A DNA stretch of 64,000 bases from Bradyrhizobium amphicarpaeae (GTDB taxonomy: Bacteria; Pseudomonadota; Alphaproteobacteria; Rhizobiales; Xanthobacteraceae). The notes beneath the pieces were generated by a model that made no database searches, was not told the DNA's origin, and was given only the letters and a program-made list of their open reading frames with translations. Where the stretch lies: the NCBI RefSeq assembly GCF_002266435.3, contig NZ_CP029426.2, positions 2,076,001 to 2,140,000 of the forward strand, written 5' to 3'. The number at the start of each line of letters is the position of its first letter. Position 1 is the stretch's first letter. Of this stretch, positions 60,589 to 64,000 are shown piece by piece. The translations under genes and the position numbers were made by a program.

Positions 60589-62775
60589 TCAGGCGAAGGT
60601 GATGTTCTGGTCCCGCAGCGGCATCGAGCGGATCCGTTTGCCCGTCGCTGCGAAATACGCATTGAGCACCGCCGGCGCTGCGACGCCGATGGTTGGCTCG
60701 CCGACGCCGCCCCAGAACCCGCCGCTCGGCACCATCACCGATTCCACCTTCGGCATCTCGTTGATGCGCATCGAATTGTAGGTGTCGAAGTTGGTTTGCT
60801 CGATCTTGCCGTCCTTGACGGTGCAGCCACCATAGAACAGCGCCGAGAGGCCGTAGACGAAGGAGCCCGCGATCTGCCGCTCCACCTGGGCCGGGTTGAC
60901 GACGTAGCCGGGATCGGTGGAGGCGACGATGCGAAGCACCTTGATCTTGTTGCCGTCGGTCACCGAGATTTCGGCGGCGCCGGCGACATAGCTGCCATAG
61001 CCCATGACTTGGGCGATGCCGCGATAGACGCCCTGCGGCGCCGGCGTGCTCCAGCCGATCTTCTCGGCGACCGCATTGAGCACCGCGAGGTGCTTGGGGT
61101 GCTTGCCCATCAGCTTGCGGCGGAACTCGAGCGGGTCCTGGCCTGCGGCCTGGGCCAGCTCGTCCATGAAGCACTCCATGTAGATCGCGTTGTGATTGAC
61201 GTTGACGCCGCGCCAGAAGCCGGGCGGGACGTGCGGGTTGCGCATCGCGTGCTCGACCAGCAGGTTCGGCACCGAATAGCCGAACGCAGCTTCGCCGGAT
61301 TGGGCGACGCCCTGGAAGGCAGCGGGGTCCATGCCGTTCTGCAGCGCTTCGGGGCGCAGCGAGAACAGGATCGACTGCCCGGACAAGCGGTAGTGCAGCG
61401 CGACCAGATTGTTGTCGGCATCGAACGCGCCGGTCATCTTGCATTGGGTGATCGGGTGATACCGGCCGTGCGCCATGTCCTCTTCGCGCGACCACAACAG
61501 CTTGACCGGCGTGCCCGGCATCTCTTTGGCGATCATGACGGCCTGGCGGACATAGTCGGTCTGGCCGCGCCGGCCGAACCCGCCGCCGGGCATGACCTTG
61601 TGCACGTCGCATTTGTCCGCCGGCAGGCCGGAGGCCTCGAGCACCGCTGCGAACGCGGCCTCGCCATTCTGCGTGCCGCACCAGACCTCGCATTTGTCCG
61701 CGGTGTAGAGCGCGGTGGCGTTCATCGGCTCCATCGTGGCGTGGTTCTGGTAGGGATAGGCGTAGACGGCCTCGACCTTCTTGGCCGCACTCGCAATCGC
61801 CGCCTTGGCGTCGCCGTTCTTGTTGCCGACATAGGCCGGCTGGTCGTTGTTGAGGCCTTCGGCCAGCCACTTCGCAATGGACTCGCTGGAGACTTTTGCG
61901 TTGTCGCCCTCGTCCCAGACGATCGGCAGCGCATCCAGCGCGGTCTTGGCGTGCCACCAGGTGTCGGCAACGACCGCGACCGCGGTATCGCCGACCTTGA
62001 CGACCTTCTTGACGCCTTTCATGCCGGCGATCTTGGCTTCGTCAAAACTCTTCAGCTTGCCGCCGAACACCGGGCAGTCCTTGATCGCGGCGTTCAGCAT
62101 GCCCGGCAGCTTGACGTCGACGCCGTAGATCATGGCGCCAGTGGTCTTGTCGGCGGTGTCGAGCCGCTTCACGCCCTTGCCGATCAGCTTCCAGTCCTTC
62201 GGATCCTTCAGCTTGACCTCGGCCGGCGGCGTCAGCTTCGCGGCGGCCTCGGCGACTTTGCCATAAGTCGTGGTCCGGCCCGACGGCGTATGGGTGATGA
62301 CGCTGTTCGCGGCCGCGCATTCGGAGACGGGAACCTTCCATGCGTCGGCCGCGGCCTGGATCAGCATCACGCGCGCGGTGGCGCCGCCCTTGCGGACATA
62401 GTCCTGCGAGGAGCGGATGCCGCGGCTGCCGCCGGTCGAGAAATCGCCCCAGACGCGCTTGCGGGCGACGCTCTGGCCGGGCGTCGGATATTCGGTCGTG
62501 ACCTTGGTCCAGTCGCATTCGAGTTCCTCGGCGACGAGCTGGGCGAGGCCGGTCAGCGAGCCCTGACCCATCTCGGAGCGGGCGATGCGAATCACGACGG
62601 TGTCGTCAGGCCTGATTACGACCCAGGCGCCGATCTCGGGCGAGCCGTCGGCGGCGCGGACCGCGGCGGGCCCACCGAAGGGGATGTCGAGGCCGATGGC
62701 AAGGCCTGCGCCAAGCGTGGCGCTGCCGATGACGAAGGCACGGCGGTTCATTCTGGGAGAAACATGCTTGTTCAT
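60589..62775 (-). CDS. Molybdopterin-binding oxidoreductase large subunit (isoquinoline 1-oxidoreductase beta type)
   Basis: A 728-residue xanthine-oxidase-family enzyme with a Tat signal (NRRAFVIGSATLGAGLAIG). The molybdopterin segments ARSEMGQGSLTGLAQLVAEE (about residue 76) and PGGGFGRRGQTDYVRQAV (about 395) mark the cofactor site. A catalytic Glu is expected near the C-terminus but not assigned here. The large and small subunit pair oxidises an aldehyde or N-heterocycle in the periplasm with electrons going to a cytochrome. The ATG at 62775 has AAGGAG upstream, and the small subunit gene precedes it by 11 bp. Confidence 0.88.
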   Translation of the reverse strand: MNKHVSPRMNRRAFVIGSATLGAGLAIGLDIPFGGPAAVRAADGSPEIGAWVVIRPDDTVVIRIARSEMGQGSLTGLAQLVAEELECDWTKVTTEYPTPGQSVARKRVWGDFSTGGSRGIRSSQDYVRKGGATARVMLIQAAADAWKVPVSECAAANSVITHTPSGRTTTYGKVAEAAAKLTPPAEVKLKDPKDWKLIGKGVKRLDTADKTTGAMIYGVDVKLPGMLNAAIKDCPVFGGKLKSFDEAKIAGMKGVKKVVKVGDTAVAVVADTWWHAKTALDALPIVWDEGDNAKVSSESIAKWLAEGLNNDQPAYVGNKNGDAKAAIASAAKKVEAVYAYPYQNHATMEPMNATALYTADKCEVWCGTQNGEAAFAAVLEASGLPADKCDVHKVMPGGGFGRRGQTDYVRQAVMIAKEMPGTPVKLLWSREEDMAHGRYHPITQCKMTGAFDADNNLVALHYRLSGQSILFSLRPEALQNGMDPAAFQGVAQSGEAAFGYSVPNLLVEHAMRNPHVPPGFWRGVNVNHNAIYMECFMDELAQAAGQDPLEFRRKLMGKHPKHLAVLNAVAEKIGWSTPAPQGVYRGIAQVMGYGSYVAGAAEISVTDGNKIKVLRIVASTDPGYVVNPAQVERQIAGSFVYGLSALFYGGCTVKDGKIEQTNFDTYNSMRINEMPKVESVMVPSGGFWGGVGEPTIGVAAPAVLNAYFAATGKRIRSMPLRDQNITFA

Positions 62776-62786
62776 GGGGCGGCTCC

Positions 62787-63236
62787 TTACGCGCTTGCGA
62801 TCGTGTGGATCGCTTCGCGCACCTGCTGGAAGGTGCCGCAGCGGCAGATATTGGTGATGGCCTCGTCGATATCGGCGTCGGTCGGCTTCGGCTTCTCGCT
62901 CAGCAGCGCCGCCACCGCCATGATCATGCCGCTCTGGCAATAGCCGCATTGCGGAACGTCCTGGGCGATCCAGGCTTCCTGCACCTTGTGCAAGGCATCG
63001 CGTGAGCCGAGCCCCTCGATGGTCGTGATTTTCTTGCCCTCGGCTTCGCTGACGGAGACGCCGCAGGAGCGGGACGCGACGCCATCGATGTGCACGGTGC
63101 AGGCGCCGCATTGTGCAATGCCGCAACCGTATTTGGTGCCGGTGAGACCGGCATTCTCGCGGATCGCCCAAAGCAGCGGCGTATCCGGCTCGACGTCGAG
63201 TGTGAAGGTTTTTCCGTTGATTGTTAGGTTTGCCAT
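62787..63236 (-). CDS. (2Fe-2S)-binding small subunit of the molybdenum oxidoreductase
   Basis: A 149-residue protein with two 2Fe-2S clusters. The plant-type site is [16 protein letters not shown] with a later C (RSCGVSV), and the second site is CGYCQSGM and CRCGTF. It delivers electrons from the molybdenum site. The start at 63236 has CAGGGGAC upstream; an extension to 63263 is not needed. It is the first gene of the minus-strand run that continues into the sox genes, so it is probably co-transcribed with them. Confidence 0.92.
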   Translation of the reverse strand: MANLTINGKTFTLDVEPDTPLLWAIRENAGLTGTKYGCGIAQCGACTVHIDGVASRSCGVSVSEAEGKKITTIEGLGSRDALHKVQEAWIAQDVPQCGYCQSGMIMAVAALLSEKPKPTDADIDEAITNICRCGTFQQVREAIHTIASA

Positions 63237-63566
63237 CGCAGTCCCCTGATTGGCCCAATCCACCGACTGAACTCAGAGGCGCAATGTGTCCGGCAAATTG
63301 GAACTGTTCAAATCAATAGTGCGAGGGGTGAAATGCAAAGAATTGCGATACCGAAGGAAGATTGTGGGGTGAGCGGTGTTTTGTCTCACCCCCATCATGG
63401 TCGATCCGATCGACTTTCCGCGGGCGCCAGTCCTCAGGCCTGAGGCGACACGCAGCTGTGAACGCGGGTTCCATGCGCTGTCTGGCCACGGCGACAGTTT
63501 GTCCCTTTTGCCGAGATGCAAGGCGCTCGTTGTTTGGTACACTGCGCCGACGCCAGAAGGAGTTCC
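63237..63566. promoter_or_regulatory. Divergent regulatory region of the molybdenum/sox operon and radical SAM gene
   Basis: This 330-bp gap has no convincing gene. It contains the perfect palindrome CCTCAGGCCTGAGG at 63432-63445 and AT-rich blocks (TTCAAATCAATAG and AAAGAATTGCGATACC near 63309 and 63336), so promoters for both directions are likely. The palindrome is a candidate operator; its factor is unknown. Confidence 0.45.
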
Positions 63567-64000
63567 ATGAAATTGCCGAGTCCTAACGTGCTGATGCTGT
63601 ACCCGCTGTTTTCCGCGGAATCCTTTTGGACCTTTGGCGAATCCTGCAAGGTGTTGGGCGTAAAGCGCCCGGCCGCCCCCTTGGGCCTGATCACGGTTGC
63701 CGCGATGCTGCCCGAAAGCTGGACGGTCCGGCTGATCGATTGCAACACGGCGGCCTTCAGCGACGAGGATCTGGCCTGGGCCGACGCCGTCTTCACCGGC
63801 GGGATGTTGCCCCAGCAGGCCGACACGCTGCGCCTCATCGAGATTTGCCGTGCCGCAGGCAAGCCGGTTGTCGTGGGCGGACCGGATCCGACCTCGAGCC
63901 CGCACATCTATGAACGGGCCGACTTCAGGGTGCTCGGCGAAGCCGAGAGCGTCATCGACGATTTCATCGCAGCCTGGGAAGGCGGCGCGCGGTCAGGCAC
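63567..64000 (+). CDS. B12-binding domain radical SAM protein (N-terminal part)
   Basis: The first 144 residues are in the window; the gene runs off the end. They form a Rossmann-like B12-binding domain: MKLPSPNVLMLYPLFSAESF, KRPAAPLGLITVAAMLPES, then ADAVFTGGMLPQQADTLRLI and VVVGGPDPTSSPHIYERADF. The AAPLGL start and FTGGMLPQQADTLRLI segment are typical of the DUF4070 radical SAM group that includes hopanoid methylases such as HpnP/HpnR, but the CxxxCxxC motif is outside the window, so the exact member cannot be named. AGAAGGAG precedes the ATG at 63567. It is divergent from the molybdenum/sox operon. Confidence 0.85.
   Translation, partial: MKLPSPNVLMLYPLFSAESFWTFGESCKVLGVKRPAAPLGLITVAAMLPESWTVRLIDCNTAAFSDEDLAWADAVFTGGMLPQQADTLRLIEICRAAGKPVVVGGPDPTSSPHIYERADFRVLGEAESVIDDFIAAWEGGARSG

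Noticed and set aside
60460..62943. Long plus-strand frame opposite the molybdenum oxidoreductase
   Set aside because: Antisense artefact of a high-GC gene with clear cofactor motifs.
1..64000. CRISPR arrays, tRNA/rRNA genes, insertion sequences or integrases
   Set aside because: I saw no regularly spaced repeats, no cloverleaf with a CCA end and no transposase or integrase motifs in the translated frames. A dedicated scan with tRNAscan and ISfinder would settle this.

Overview
The window looks like a chromosomal segment from an alphaproteobacterium of the Bradyrhizobium/Rhodopseudomonas type. The evidence is consistently high GC, many ATG/GTG/TTG starts behind GGAGG-like ribosome sites, a ROSE-type RNA thermometer in front of an hsp20 gene, a FixK/FNR-type box, and REP-like palindromes (CCTCTCCCGC-N2-GCGGGAGAGG) between genes. 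The species assignment is an inference from these features. I recognised no tRNA, rRNA, CRISPR array, transposase or integrase.

Layout. 0.5-7.8 kb is an unusual export or surface locus: a three-gene minus-strand operon (GAF-HlyD fusion, PqqD-like/M50 protease/HlyD fusion, short SecA paralogue) with a divergent HlyD-type adaptor and a nearby DUF3467 protein. 8.1-9.7 kb is a small heat-shock patch: hsp20 with its ROSE leader and three small proteins. 9.7-12.7 kb holds a MarR regulator divergent from a dioxygenase-like/FAD-monooxygenase/DUF2783 operon, probably for an aromatic compound. 12.8-15.1 kb encodes a P1B-5 metal ATPase with a C-terminal hemerythrin domain behind a FixK-like box. 15-20 kb is catabolic: CoA-transferase, two M20-type hydrolases and an enolase-superfamily enzyme. 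20-24 kb is signalling: a Crp/Fnr regulator, a lone receiver and a hybrid histidine kinase. 24-35.7 kb is mixed: an MFS transporter, an HGG-motif protein pair, a Bug-type binding protein, a lytic transglycosylase, a VOC protein, urate hydroxylase PuuD, a PQQ-type sugar dehydrogenase, and an SDR/carboxymuconolactone-decarboxylase/SDR operon.

35.9-39.7 kb is a complete cyoABCD quinol oxidase operon. 40-46 kb contains a nuclease-like protein, a GMC oxidoreductase with a small partner, a trypsin/PDZ protease and a KstD-like flavoprotein. 46-50.8 kb has a fused indolepyruvate ferredoxin oxidoreductase and a divergent hotdog-type protein. 50.9-54.4 kb is a two-gene unit of clearly lower GC: a CHAT (caspase-like) protease directly followed by a calcineurin-like phosphoesterase. 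54.6-57 kb is a biuret-hydrolase-like enzyme plus an NCS2-type permease behind a near-perfect sigma-54 promoter. 57-63.2 kb is one long minus-strand run: a two-subunit molybdenum oxidoreductase followed by soxF-soxX-soxY-soxZ-soxA, without soxB or soxCD. The window ends inside a B12-binding radical SAM gene.

The two best candidates for an undescribed system are the SecA/M50-HlyD/GAF-HlyD locus (a dedicated motor coupled to adaptor-like membrane proteins) and the CHAT-phosphoesterase pair (a possible defence or cell-death module). Both functions are inferred from architecture and context only.
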